64,000 bases of DNA from Streptomyces vinaceus (GTDB taxonomy: Bacteria; Actinomycetota; Actinomycetes; Streptomycetales; Streptomycetaceae): NCBI RefSeq assembly GCF_008704935.1, contig NZ_CP023692.1:7479501-7543500 (forward strand). Reading direction: 5' to 3'. This document shows, one piece after another, positions 25,391 through 35,613 of the stretch (the first letter of the stretch is position 1; every line of letters begins with the position of its first letter). Under the pieces are notes generated by a model that had not been told where the DNA came from, did no database searches, and saw nothing but the letters and a program-made list of their open reading frames with translations. The position numbers and the translations under genes were made by a program.

Positions 25391-26698
25391 ATGCGCAACT
25401 CGACGATCCGTGCGGTCAACCGGCTCACCGCACGCTGGGCCGAGCAAGCCGTCGCCGACGACACCGGCACGGTCCTCACGGCCGTGGGGGTCTGGCCCCT
25501 GCTCGCTCTCCTGGCCGATGGCGCGGCCGGCCCCGCCCGTGGGGAACTCTCCGAAGCCCTCGGCATATCCGCCGACTCGGCGGCCGCGGCCGCACGCGAA
25601 CTCCTCGCCGACCTGTCCGGCGTACGGGGCCTCTAGACGGCCACGGGGCTGTGGGCCCTGCAGGAGCTGCCCCTGGAGCAGCGGTGGCTGGACGCGCTCC
25701 CGGAGGGCGCGCACAGGCTGCTGACCGGCGACCCCGAGACCGACGCCAAAACCCTCGACGCCTGGGCAGCCGAACGGACGGGCGGCCTGGTTGAGCGGAT
25801 GCCGGTCGACTTCCCGCCGCCCCCTGCGCACACCCAGCTGGTACTCGCCTCGGCGCTGGCCCAGCGGCTGCGCTGGATCCAGCCGTTCCGCTCCGGGCCT
25901 GTCGAGCCGTCCGAAGGCTCCTGGGCCGGTCGGGTCCTCACCGCGCTGCGCCGCAGCACCACCCTCCTGGACCGGGTCCGCGTGGCGCAGACGCCGGTAG
26001 GTCCGGTCACGGTGCTCGAAGTGGTCGGTGACGGCGGCGTGGACGTCCACCTGGTGCTGGGCGCACCCGGTGCGTCGCCGCGCCGGGTGCTGTCCGCAGG
26101 GGTGGACGTGGTGGCCCGCGCGCTCGCGGCCACCGGCGCGAGCCTGCTGCCCGAGGGGAACCCGGGTCCCGGCCTGCGCATCGGGACAGTCCTGTCGCCT
26201 GAGCCGGAGCCGTATCTCCACATCCAGACGACGGCCTTCGACGTGACCGCGGAGCTCGATCTCCTCGACCATCGCGGCCTGTTCGGCCTCGCCTCCGCCT
26301 CGGACACCGGCGCCGGCCACTTCCCGGGGATCAGCCCTCGCCCCCTGGCCGTGGGCTCGGCACGCCAGACGGCGATGGCCCGCTTCCACGCCGAGGGCTT
26401 CGAGGCCGCGGCTCTGACGGCCGTCGCGGCGTGCGCCGGCGCGGCCGCACCGCCCCGGTTCCGCTACCGCACCCGGCAGGCCGAGGTCTGCTTCGACCGC
26501 CCCTTCGGCTTCCTCGCCGTCCACCGCACCTCCCGCCTGGTGCTCGCAGCGGGCTGGGTCACCGATCCCCTGCCGTACGAGGAGCCCGAGTACCCCGAGT
26601 ACGAGGAGTGGCAGAAGCGGGCTGAGGAAGAGGCGGCCGACGCCGAGTGGGAGGCGGAGCAGCGGGCCTCGGCGGAGAGGGCGGAGCAAACGCAGTGA
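25391..26698 (+). pseudogene. Serpin-family protein with an in-frame stop at codon 82
   Basis: ATG at 25391; 436 codons in one frame apart from a TAG at 25634-25636. N-terminal serpin helix (NRLTARWAEQAVADD...VLTAVGVWPLLALLADGA) and C-terminal serpin signature (EVCFDRPFGFLAVHRTS) are both present. A CAG (Gln) to TAG change would explain the stop, since coding sense resumes at once (TATGLWALQELPLE). An acidic Glu-rich tail ends the protein. Serpins trap serine proteases by a reactive-centre loop. The gene is either inactivated, suppressed, or the base is wrong. Confidence 0.75.
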
Positions 26699-27137
26699 GC
26701 GTCGCCGAAGGCTCCGGCGCGGCGGAGGAGAGGCCGGGCCTGCGCATTTCGTCGTCCATGTCCATGCTGGGCTCAACGCCGTCCTGCGGCCACGGGTCCA
26801 CGCGGCCGCACCTGCCTGCGGGAGCGGGACCGGGCTTCCCTCCGGGGCCTGCCTCAACGCCTCGCTGCCCGTCTCGTCATCCGCGGAGCGACGGCCCCGT
26901 CTCTGCCTCCGGGCCGGTGGTGGTGAGCACGCGTGGCCCCCGGCTTCGAGACGCGCGAACGCGACGATGCGAACCTATGCCGCTGCCACGACTTCGCTCA
27001 CCGTTGTGAGAACCACAGTGCCCCCACCGGGCGGCCTGGCCCTCACGTGCCGCCTGGTGCAGAGCGCACCGGACGGCATCGAGCGCTGACCACCCCAGCC
27101 GTGGGGCAGTGTCGTTCACCAGCGTACGGTCGGCTCG
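26699..27137. other. Region upstream of the HEAT-repeat remnant
   Basis: No intact gene. Short coding-like strings just before 27138 (VHQRTVGS in frame with the following HEAT protein; RLVQSAPDGIER ending in a stop) suggest the lost 5' part of the HEAT-repeat gene. Confidence 0.35.
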
Positions 27138-27690
27138 ATGGCCCCGTTGACGGTGCCGTGCCTTCTGCGGATCGCTGCCAACCCCTCAACGCATGGACGC
27201 GCAGGCGTACTCGGTCTGGCCGCCGCAACAGCGCGACAAGAGCACTGGGGTTACGGCACTCGCAGTACCTTCCTCAGGGTGGCCACGCAGGAACTGCGGT
27301 GTGACGGCAGCGGCTACTTGATGAACTGGTCCATCGAAGCGTCACGCAACGCCGTAACCGCCGATGTCGACCTGATCCTTCCGCTCCTCGACGATGCGGA
27401 CCCCGACGCTCGTACCTCCGCCTGCTACGCCCTGGCCACCGCTTCGGGCGAGGCACGCCGCATCACGGACGCTCTCCTCGCCCGCTTGACCATCGAGAGG
27501 ACTGCGCGGGTCCGGGCGAGCCTCGTGCTGGCCGCCGCAGAGCTGGGTCGCGAGCACGCTGTCGCCTGCGCCGGCGCCGGCGCCTGGGCCCGTGCCCTCT
27601 GGGCTGATCACTCACAGCCCGCAGATGTCCGAGCGCCTGCCGCACTGGCCTGGCTCTGCCTCGTGGACGATCCCGTGCCGGACGTACTGC
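27138..27690 (+). pseudogene. HEAT-repeat protein fragment
   Basis: About 185 residues of alpha-alpha repeats: LLRIAANPSTHGRAGVLGLA, ILPLLDDADPDARTSACYAL, LARLTIERTARVRASLVLAA and PADVRAPAALAWLCLVDDPV each match the HEAT-like pattern of Streptomyces proteins of this type. The 5' end has lost frame and the 3' end stops at a junction with ligase-like sequence. Such proteins are usually several hundred residues and act as scaffolds. Confidence 0.6.
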
Positions 27691-27694
27691 GGAA

Positions 27695-27840
27695 GACGGG
27701 ACACCACCGAAGCGGTCATCGGCGCCATCACGGGGGCCGTGACCCGCCCGCAGCTCCTGATCCTCGGTCGCCACGACCAAGATGGCCGGCTGCGCGCGTT
27801 CGGCCGCACCGTACCGCTACGCCTGGACGCCTCTCGGCAG
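27695..27840 (+). pseudogene. C-terminal fragment of an ATP-dependent DNA ligase
   Basis: A frame gives AVIGAITGAVTRPQLLILGR then HDQDGRLRAFGRTVPL, matching the OB-fold region of LigC/LigD-type ligases (R-P-x-x-L-x-L-G-R-x-D-x-x-G-R-L-x-x-x-G-R-T). Fewer than 50 residues survive. A separate N-terminal ligase fragment lies at 33916-34020. Confidence 0.55.
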
Positions 27841-28095
27841 AGTTCATGGACGGCGAAGCGGCGGGAGGCGTACGCCAACGACCAGGGTCAGTTTCTTCCC
27901 TGGCCGCGGTCACCAACCGTTCGAACAGGTCGAAGGCGGATCAGGATCCGGCCGAGTGGCTGCCGCCGGCGCCGGAGGCGCTGTGCCGGTACGGCGCGGA
28001 GTGGACCGCGACGAAGAGGCGGCGGACCGGCTGCTGGACATCGCTACCTGCTGCGGCGGTACCGACGTCGAGTTCACGCCTGCCCCATGGCCACG
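27841..28095 (+). pseudogene. Fragment of a GmrSD/DUF1524-type HNH nuclease
   Basis: Successive frames read WTAKRREAYANDQG, SLAAVTNRSNRSKADQDPAE then WLPPAPEALCRYGAEWTATK, and DEEAADRLLDIATCCGG. This order matches the C-terminal half of extracellular DUF1524 HNH nucleases (RREAYAND...SNRSKADQDPAEWLPP). The catalytic HNH histidines would lie upstream and are missing. Two frameshifts are needed. Confidence 0.6.
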
Positions 28096-28244
28096 GGCTG
28101 GCCCGGTCTGGACGGCGCGGCGGCGCCGCGGCCCAGGACCGTACGGAGAGCGGAGAGCCGCCGCGGGCACGGGCTCCGCGGCGGCTGTCGAGACGGGTGC
28201 GGAGGTCAGGCTGATACCTGTTCAGGGTCTGCCGGTGACTGCGG

Positions 28245-28571
28245 TCATTGGAAGGCGACCGACCGGAACTTGGTCGTGGTCCCCAGCGTCACGCCCGGGT
28301 CCATCGTGACGTAGATGTCGCCGTCGCAGTCGAAGTCGAGGTAGACGGTGGCCACCGAGTTGGTGAGATTCCGCGGCGCCTGGGCCGGGAGAAGGTTGGT
28401 GGCCTGCGGGATGTTGATGCACTGCTGGCCGAGCGGGTCGCTGAGGAGGTGGGAGCCGAGGAGGGGACCCCGGTACTCGAAGTTGCCCACAGCCGCGGAA
28501 GCGGAGCTCGGCACCGACACGGTGATCAGTAGGGCACCGGCCGCTGCGGCCAGGGTGGAGCGAAGGCGCAT
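28245..28571 (-). CDS. Small secreted protein
   Basis: 108 residues, ATG at 28571 with GGAGG upstream. Signal peptide of about 26 residues (MRLRSTLAAAAGALLITVSV, cleavage after ASA). The mature part is beta-rich (TVYLDFDCDGDIYVTMDPG) with two cysteines that could pair. Family not recognised; exported monomer by appearance. Confidence 0.7.
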   Translation of the reverse strand: MRLRSTLAAAAGALLITVSVPSSASAAVGNFEYRGPLLGSHLLSDPLGQQCINIPQATNLLPAQAPRNLTNSVATVYLDFDCDGDIYVTMDPGVTLGTTTKFRSVAFQ

Positions 28572-29769
28572 GGGTTGTACCTCCAGTACGAAGGCGCCGG
28601 GACATCCGGCACGTCACTCGTTCCCGCTCTCGCGTTCCGCCGGATGCGGGGCTCACCCGAACCGGCGACGCGGATGACCTGAACTGGGCCATCCGCACCC
28701 CTGTCACCGCAGCACCCTTCCGCACCCGCCACACCCACGATGTCCGCGCGAGCACCGCGTTCACCGTCGCGAGCCCGTACCCGGACCCGCTGCACACCTC
28801 GTGCCAGCGGCTCTCCCGCGAGGGGAGGAAGGGCCGGCCGGCTACTGCTTCTTGGTCTTCGGTCGTCCAGTTGTGGGTGGCCAGCTTGAACCGTTTCACC
28901 GCGGTCGGCGACGCGGTGCTTGGTGTCGGCGAAGTCCACCAGTGCGCCGGTCGTCTGGCTGTCGACCAGCTCGAACAGTGCGTCGGCGTCGGTTGCGAAG
29001 AAGTCGGTGGCGTCGTCGCAAGTGTCCGCATCGCGGATGCCCAGTGCCGCGGCTAGTACGACCCGTGCGTCGTCCTTGAACAGGTGCAGCGCGGGCTCCT
29101 ACGCCCAGGTAAGCCGGGGGCGTTAGCCGGGCCATCGTCCGGGTGAGGTAGATCAGGGCAAAGATTGTGCTCAGAGGCGCCGCGAGGCAGATGCGGGGGG
29201 CCTTGATCCGTGGTGTGTGCAGGCTCCATGCGGCGAGAGTGGTCTGAAGGGGCCCCACAGGTGGGCGGCCGTCACCGAGGCGTCTGTAGCCCGAGTTTCT
29301 CGGCTGCATCATTCCGACATTGACAGGAACCACTCCGGCTTCCACGGTTGCGTCAGATGCAACATCGTGGCGTTGAATCGCGTTCTCCCGAGGCGGAAGG
29401 CCCCTTCGTCACCTGGAACTGCGACAGCCACACCGCCCCGGCCAGGTCGGAAGCGGTCACCGAGCCAGGCTGAGTGGCCTGTACGAGGACCGCAATCCTC
29501 AACGAAGCGGTCGAAAGCGCCGGCCGCTCAGCCGGGTGCGTCTGTTGGGTATCACCGAGCGGAACGCCGTATTCGGCGCACTTGCGCCGGTTCTTGGTGC
29601 GGGTCTGGCGCGGAGTGTTGACGTTTGCAGGGGGTCGTTGATCGTCTGTGGCCGGAGTCACGGTCTTGGGGTGTGGACCCGCATTGACGAGGAGGAATCT
29701 TTAGGTAAGCCTTACCTAGCTTTCGTTTTGCGGAGGCAGCCCGTCCATTTCCCTTCGGAGCCATCTCAC
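28572..29769. other. Region with degenerate coding sequence
   Basis: No intact gene in 1.2 kb. On the minus strand between about 29095 and 28880 a frame reads HLFKDDARVVLAAALGIRDA then DATDFFATDADALFELVDSQ, clearly once coding, and shifts frame into KRFKLATHNWTTEDQEAVAG. Not identified. On the plus strand 28670-28830 a frame reads DDLNWAIRTPVTAAPFRTRH. The iron-box promoter of the next gene lies at the right end. Confidence 0.45.
29701..29719. promoter_or_regulatory. DmdR/IdeR-type iron box
   Basis: TTAGGTAAGCCTTACCTAG closely matches the actinobacterial iron box (TTAGGTTAGGCTAACCTAA). It is a perfect inverted repeat AGGTAAG-C-CTTACCT and lies 51 bases upstream of the membrane-protein start, just downstream of a TTGACG -35-like hexamer (29684-29689). 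Repression under iron-replete conditions is expected. Confidence 0.75.
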
Positions 29770-30327
29770 ATGTCGTCCACCGCAGTCAGACCTTCCTCCC
29801 GCCCGATCCGTCTCTACGATTCGTGGTGGACGGTGGCGGCGGGAGCGCTCGTTGCGATGCTCGTGTTGACAGCGGGCCTGTGGTGTTCCCTCCATGTGCA
29901 GACGGACGCGACCATGCACACGGCCGCGCTCTTCGCGCATCTGGCCTCGCTCGTGCTCGGCTTCGGGGCCGTGCTGTCCGCCGACTACTACGGGCTGCTC
30001 TGGGCGACGCGGCGATGCACACTGGCCGAGGTGCTCGGCGCGACGTCCCGGCTCCACGTGCCGATCTGGGCCGGCCTAGGCGGGCTCGTCCTCAGTGGGT
30101 TGATGCTGCACCCCGACATGGACTCGCCGCTGACCTTGACGAAGCTCGGTCTCGTCGCCGCACTCACCCTCAACGGCCTTCAGGCGGGTCTCCTCGCCCG
30201 CCGCCTCGAAGCCGGCGCGGAGATGATCAACCCCAGACTCCTCCTCTGGGGAGGCGCCACCGCCCTCGTCTCACAGGCCTGCTGGTGGGGCGCTGTGGTC
30301 ATCGGCTTCCTCAACAGCAACACCTGA
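29770..30327 (+). CDS. Four-helix membrane protein under iron-box control
   Basis: 185 residues from the ATG at 29770. Four to five hydrophobic helices (AAGALVAMLVLTAGLWCSLH; LFAHLASLVLGFGAVLSADY; IWAGLGGLVLSGLML; LVSQACWWGAVVIGFL), with conserved-looking His residues in helices 2-4 that could bind haem or metal. Family not recognised with certainty. The iron box upstream suggests a role in iron metabolism, for example in siderophore handling or reduction. No neighbouring transporter or siderophore genes are present. Confidence 0.7.
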   Translation: MSSTAVRPSSRPIRLYDSWWTVAAGALVAMLVLTAGLWCSLHVQTDATMHTAALFAHLASLVLGFGAVLSADYYGLLWATRRCTLAEVLGATSRLHVPIWAGLGGLVLSGLMLHPDMDSPLTLTKLGLVAALTLNGLQAGLLARRLEAGAEMINPRLLLWGGATALVSQACWWGAVVIGFLNSNT

Positions 30328-31101
30328 GGCCGATAGCCCTCCACCGCTGCCCGCCTCGTCTCTGCAGCACCTGTCCTTCTGTGACTCCTCGGGCCGCAAC
30401 GCCTCCCTGCCCGGGGCGCATCGTCGCCACTGTAAGCAGCCGGAGCCCCTACCTTGATCCGTCCCGGGAGCAGTTCACACGCTCGTTGAAGATCGCGGGC
30501 GCCGGGAATCTGTTCAGCATGGAGCCGGTCCCGCCGTCCTGACCCGTCCGTAGCGCGCGCCGCGGGCCCCTACCGCTACTCCTTCGCGCGGTCGGGGCGG
30601 CGCAGTGACGGTTGATCGCGCTGGTTGGCCGGGTGGGTGTGCCGGGCTGCTGCCGTCGGGTCCGTGCCCGGGGGCGACGGTATGAGCGCCGGTGCCGGGG
30701 GTTCGCCGGACGCCCCATGCTCTGGCCGGGGAGGGTGCCGGGGTCGGGGGTGTCCGGATGCCGTACGAACCCGGGCGGCAGCCCGTCGTGCGGGCGACCC
30801 TTCTGCATGAAGCCGAGGGGAAGGGCGGCATGCAGCGAGGCTGCTCCGGGAGCGCCCCATCCATGGCGGCGGCTTCCGTTATCACGCGTCTAACCCGGCC
30901 TCCCTCCTCCAAACGCCTTCCCACCCAAACTTTCTGAGATCATGTCAAGGGCCTGGTGGCTCTGGTGGTCGCGGTGCACTCCTTATGTCTGGCTCGCCGG
31001 GGTCTCCCGATGATGGACTGCTGGCCCCCCTGTGCGGGGTCCTCCGATCGCCTGCGTGTCCCTACGGGTGCGGCTGCCGCATTCCGGGGCATGGTGGTCG
31101 T
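30328..31101. other. Intergenic, nothing recognised
   Basis: 774 bases without a convincing gene on either strand, repeats or clear hairpins. Confidence 0.35.
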
Positions 31102-31518
31102 ATGACGGTCGAGGACTTCAGTGAGGTGACTCTGCGGCGGCAGCGGGTTGCCAATGACGCCATGTACGCAGGTGACCCTGAGCCGTTCATGGCGATGTGG
31201 TCCCGGTCGGAAGATGTCAGTCTCTTCGGTGCTTTCGGCCCGTGCAAGACGGGTTGGCCTGCTCTGAGCGAGGTCTTCCGGTGGGTGGGCGGCAGGTTCT
31301 CCAACGGTGCCATGCGTACAGAGTTCGAGGTGGTCCACGCCGGTACCGAGCTGGCGTACACCGTGGGGTACGAGCGTGGGGAGCTGTCTGTCGACGGGGG
31401 GCCTGTTGGGCCGGTGGCCATCCGGGTCACCCAGATGTATCGCGCGGAGGAAGGGCAGTGGCGGCTCATCCACCGTCACGGCGACTTCGCTCCGGTGGAT
31501 GAGAGCCCAGGCCGCTGA
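31102..31518 (+). CDS. SnoaL-like / NTF2-fold protein
   Basis: 138 residues from the ATG at 31102. The pattern of an NTF2-like alpha+beta cone is clear: YAGDPEPFMAMWSRSEDVSL, WPALSEVFRWVGGRF, then strands ELAYTVGYERGELSV and IRVTQMYRAEEGQWRLIHRH ending GDF. Similar proteins are DUF4440/SnoaL-type, often stand-alone with unknown ligand. No upstream ribosome site better than the weak GGTGG. Flanks contain no genes. Confidence 0.8.
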   Translation: MTVEDFSEVTLRRQRVANDAMYAGDPEPFMAMWSRSEDVSLFGAFGPCKTGWPALSEVFRWVGGRFSNGAMRTEFEVVHAGTELAYTVGYERGELSVDGGPVGPVAIRVTQMYRAEEGQWRLIHRHGDFAPVDESPGR

Positions 31519-32452
31519 CCTGGAGACCCCTCATAAGGCCGGGCCCGAACGTACGTGACGGCCAAGGCCGCGGCGCCACCGTAGTGCGGTCGGCTCGGTT
31601 GGTCGCGGGTGTCAGCGTCGGGCGTCAACTGTCGCCTGCGGATGTCACGCGGGATGCCGAACGCGGTGCTTGTGACGCCGGCCGGCTGCTGGGCGTGGTT
31701 ATGGTCGGTTCAGTCCGCGCCGATAGGGCTTGCGGTGGCGAGGCCCGGTGACCAGAGCGCTCTGGCGGCAGTAACCCCAGGCCGCCCCACCCCCCCCATG
31801 TTTCACGCCCGGACGCTTCGGTGTCCCAGTCCTGGCATGCCTGTGGTCCTGCGCTCACTGCGCCGGCCAGTGGGGCCGGTATCGGGGGTCTGTGCGGGTG
31901 GTTCCGGCGGGCGTGGGGCGGGTCGCGCGTGTGCATGAACGCCGGATCGGGTGGGATGGGGTAGGGCGAGGGGCCCGGCCTGCCGCACCGTCCTCTTCCC
32001 CTCGGGGTGATGTCGGCCGGGCGCCGGCCGCCCCCGTCGGCGGGGGTGGAAGTTTCTGCTGCGCCTGGCCCCCATTGGTTCGGTGGCTGGAGGGGGACCG
32101 CGGCAGGCTCCGATCAGGTGCTGGACCCTGCTCTCAGAAGAAGACGTAAGTGCGTCACTGGCCTCGTGTTTTCCTGGCCGACAGCTTCCCTCCTCGGTGT
32201 GTGCGGCCGCAGCGAGGGCGCTCGGGGGCCAGCGGGGGCCAGTAGAGGGGACCGAACGGGATTCGGGGCGACTTCGGGACTGGACTCGGCGTGGAGCACC
32301 GTGGCCAGGTGCTGGGCGTAGGCGGCGGCGTCGTGGACTCGAAGGTCAGCGAGCGCTGGCCGCCCAGGCGGGGCCGCGACTGAGCCGGTGAAGCGGATCA
32401 GTGGGTGGGTTCGAGTGGGGTTAGGGGTTTCAAGTCTCGGGGCTGAGGGCCG
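31519..32452. other. Intergenic, nothing recognised
   Basis: 934 bases. A minus-strand frame near 32290-32370 (LADLRVHDAAAYAQHLATVL) looks like the tail of a lost gene. No intact gene or element. Confidence 0.35.
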
Positions 32453-33425
32453 TCATGGCCCTGGGCTGATGGCGTGGGTCGCTGCCGCCAGCGCCGCCTC
32501 GGCTTCCTTTACGGTTCGTCGGACGATCTCGCCGGCCGCCAGGATCTCGTGCACGAGGGCGGTGGACTGGCCGGTGAAGGGGAGGTATTCCTCTCCGCTG
32601 CCGGCAAGGATGGCGGCCATCACGCGAGGCACGGTCTCTGCGGGGTCCACCTGTTCTGGGTGCTCGCGCAGGGCGTCCACCAGGGGGGGTGCGAAGGCAG
32701 CGCGGAACGCCAGTGCTGCCGGGGAGGTTGAAGGGGGGCAGGATTCGCTCACTGCCGTAGGCCTTCACGGTGTCCGAGGCGGCGGACTCGACGATCCGGG
32801 TCTTCCACGCCTGAGAGACGCTCATCTCCTGCGACGCGAGGAAGCGTGTCCCCATCAGCACACCCTGTGCGCCCAGCGCCAGCGCCGCAGCCAGGCCGCG
32901 GCCGTCGGCGATCCCGCCGGCCGCTAGGACGGGTACCTCGCCCGCCATGTCGACGACATCGGGGACCATCACCATGGTGGAGACGTCCCCGCCTTGCCCG
33001 CCGGCTTCGCCGCCCTGCGCGACGATCACATCCGCTCCGGCCCCCAGAGCCTCCTGGGCCTGACCGCGGCTGGAGACCTGCTGGATCCATAGGATGCCGG
33101 CATCGTGGGCACGGTTGATCAGGTCGGGCGGCACCGCCAAGTGGAAGGAGATCGCCGCTGGCCGCTCCTCCAGCGTGGCCTGGAACGCTTCCTCGTCGAA
33201 GGGGCGGCTCGTGTGGTTGATCGCGAACGGCCGGTCCGTCAGCCGCCGCAGCCGGGCCCACTGCTCCCTCAGTTCCGGGAGGGGACGCACCGCCGTGCCG
33301 AGGCTTCCCAGTCCACCGGCCTGGCACACTGCAGCCGCGAGATCGACCTCATCCCACGGGCCGAAGGGCGCGCAGATGATCGGGGCATCGATACCGAGAG
33401 AGCGGCAGACAGGGGTGGTCAGCAT
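32453..33425 (-). pseudogene. Nitronate monooxygenase, frameshifted in a G7 run
   Basis: ATG at 33425. FMN-dependent NMO/2-nitropropane dioxygenase: PVCRSLGIDAPIICAPFGPW, then FHLAVPPDLINRAHDAGILW, DVIVAQGGEAGGQGGDVST with the FMN phosphate site, and AALALGAQGVLMGTRFLAS. After VPRCLRTP the frame must change at the run of seven G at 32683-32689 to continue LVDALREHPEQVDPAETVPR to the stop at 32453. Joined length about 324 residues, normal. The family oxidises toxic alkyl nitronates. Single-base break: inactivation or sequence error. Confidence 0.8.
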
Positions 33426-33915
33426 CACGACCTCCAGCGGGCTCGCGACATTCCTGCGGCGACCGGCTATGGCACATGCCTTCTCAGTCCCATCATTGCG
33501 CACGCGGTCGTCCGGGGCCTCGTGAAAGGGCCGGTCATAAGCGGCAGGACGAGACCCTGAGCGGACCGCACGCCCGCGCGCGGGGATGGTGGGAGCCCGA
33601 GGCGCAGTCCGGGCCCGCTGCGCGGCCTTGTCGGCCTGGGGCCATTCCATGCTCCGCCGGAATGGCGGCGGGGGAGGCCTTGGCGGGCCGGGTGGGGGTG
33701 GGGCGGACCGTGACGCATCCGGAGGCCGCGAGCAGTGCGGCGAGGTGCAGGGGCCAGCGGCGCGTGCCGTCACCGTGCCGCGGCCAGCCCGGGCACCGGT
33801 GCTGACGGCCCCGCCGAGCCCTCGGATGGTGGATGCGGAGGCCGCGTCGCCAGGCTGAAGTGGGCTGGTCTGGCCGACGCTGGAATGGGGCACGCCGTGA
33901 GGAGGAGGCTCCGGG
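33426..33915. other. Intergenic, nothing recognised
   Basis: 490 bases between the nitronate monooxygenase start and a DNA ligase fragment. No gene supported. Confidence 0.35.
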
Positions 33916-34020
33916 ATGCTGAGGCCGCCGGTCGAGTCGATGCTGGCGCAGGCCGCCGAGTCCGTGTCGGGCCCGGCCGCGGTGCGGGCGGGGGTGGCGT
34001 ACGAGCAGAAGTTATGGTCA
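33916..34020 (+). pseudogene. N-terminal fragment of an ATP-dependent DNA ligase
   Basis: ATG at 33916, with GGAGG upstream. LRPPVESMLAQAAESVSGPA, then GVAYEQKLW, match the start of LigC-type ligases (MLRPPVEPMLA...AYEQKxDGFR). The frame stops being ligase-like right after the region where the nucleotidyl-Lys motif KxDG would lie (EQKLWSG), so the catalytic Lys motif is broken. Confidence 0.55.
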
Positions 34021-34122
34021 GGTTTCTGTGGTGTCCGGTGTCCGGCCGGTCTCGATGAGTGAACCCTCCGCTTTTGAGACCGTGCACGATCTGGTGTCAG
34101 CGGCGGCTGTTACGGTCCGGCC

Positions 34123-35313
34123 ATGACACGCCCCGACCACGTACTTGCTGTCCTGCGCCGGAATCCTGATCTGGTGAGGCTGGCTGCGGGATCCTTTGAT
34201 TTTGATCTTGATCGGGCCGAGCATGTGGAAGACGTCCGTCTGGCGAGCGGAGCGCCGCTGAAGGCCGTGGCGGGCGATGACACCGGCGGAACCTATTTCA
34301 TATGTGCCGACGGGGCTGTGCTGTACGCCAGCTCCGAGGGCGAAGCCGGTCTCATCGGCGCCAGCATGGACGAGGCGCTGGAGATCCTCTTCGGTCTGCC
34401 GGGCTGGCACGACTACACCGAACTCGACCTCGCGGCCGATGACGAGGCACTGGAGGCGGTGTTCAACCGGACCGAAGACGAGATTCGGCACTCCTACGGC
34501 CCTGAGCTGGACGCCGATCGCAGCATGATGCTCAGCGGGTTGGGTCTGCGTGAGCTCTCCAGGAGGGAACTGCTGCACAGGCTCCAGGAGTCGCTTCTGC
34601 GGACAGAGCCGGAGTTCCTCCTGCTGAACGCGGACGAAGGCTGCGCGTACGCGTTGCTGGACCGTCTTCGGCGCCCGCCGCTCTGGCAGGCAGTCCTCGC
34701 TCCTGGCCGGACCGATCTGGCCCGGATGCGGGCGGACCGCACCTGTTGGGGCGCGATAGCGGGCGATCCGGTACGGCGAGCCACCGTTCTGCGCGCAGCC
34801 CAGTACGACCGGCAGCCGGCCGACCTGCAGCTTCTGCGCATACTCCTGCTGCAGGAAGTCCGCCGCGGCCCCACCGAAGAGCTCCGCCTCGCCGCGGTCC
34901 TGGTCGCCCTGCACGGCGAGTCGCAGGACCACGCTCTGCTGTGGTCCCTGCGGGAGACAGACCCCGATTTCCACTTCCTGCTCAGTGCTTTCCCTGATTC
35001 CCCACGAGCCCTCACCCAGTGGGCGGCCGACTTCGACGATTCGAGTTACGGCCAGGATCCCCACGACGAATCCGACCTCACCTGGACGGCGCTGGCCCGC
35101 CGCCAGGGGCAGACCGAAATGGCCCGCGCCGCGCTCATACGCATCCTCGACGACACAGGCCCGCGCGATGCGGCCCTGCTCGGGTCTCTCGCCAACGAAC
35201 TCAAAGCCCTGGGGGACCTCGGGCAGGCGATCCGGGCGCGCCGCCTGCACGCCTCCCTGCAGGACGACGCCGACAAGCGCGGCGCGGCCCTGGTCGACCT
35301 CGCCTCTCTGTAA
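34123..35313 (+). CDS. Uncharacterised protein, SUKH-like N-terminus
   Basis: 396 residues from the ATG at 34123. The first 110 residues (LKAVAGDDTGGTYFICADGA, YASSEGEAGLIGASMDEALE, ILFGLPGWHDY) resemble SMI1/KNR4 (SUKH) proteins, which are often immunity factors. The rest is helical with repeated pairs of helices (LHRLQESLLRTEPEFLLLNA; LRAAQYDRQPADLQLLRILL; MARAALIRILDDTGPRDAAL), suggesting TPR-like or HEAT-like repeats. No toxin gene is adjacent. Function unknown. Confidence 0.7.
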   Translation: MTRPDHVLAVLRRNPDLVRLAAGSFDFDLDRAEHVEDVRLASGAPLKAVAGDDTGGTYFICADGAVLYASSEGEAGLIGASMDEALEILFGLPGWHDYTELDLAADDEALEAVFNRTEDEIRHSYGPELDADRSMMLSGLGLRELSRRELLHRLQESLLRTEPEFLLLNADEGCAYALLDRLRRPPLWQAVLAPGRTDLARMRADRTCWGAIAGDPVRRATVLRAAQYDRQPADLQLLRILLLQEVRRGPTEELRLAAVLVALHGESQDHALLWSLRETDPDFHFLLSAFPDSPRALTQWAADFDDSSYGQDPHDESDLTWTALARRQGQTEMARAALIRILDDTGPRDAALLGSLANELKALGDLGQAIRARRLHASLQDDADKRGAALVDLASL

Positions 35314-35613
35314 CGCCGCCACGGCGAGGTAGAGGCAGCCTGGCACTCCCTTCGACGGGCGGTCACGCTGCCCCGCCGGTGAGCGTGAACGCGAGGGGAC
35401 GGCCGCGGCCGTCGCAGGCTAGGGGGAACTTCGTACTCAGCCCGCCGCGGGACCGCTGCCCTCAGCGTGCGGTCATGACTGAGGTCCTGTCCGCCCGGAG
35501 GGGGCAACGCTCTTTGATCAATCGCAGCCCCCGCCGCGGCTCCGCCTTGCCCCACTCGGGCTGGAAGGCGAGCCGGGCCGAATTGCAACAGAAGCTGGCG
35601 ATATGGTCGGCTG
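35314..35613. other. Intergenic with IS5 relic
   Basis: On the minus strand at about 35445-35365 a frame encodes GGLSTKFPLACDGRGRPLAF followed by TLTGG, a conserved block of IS5-type transposases. The remainder has no recognisable gene. Confidence 0.5.
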
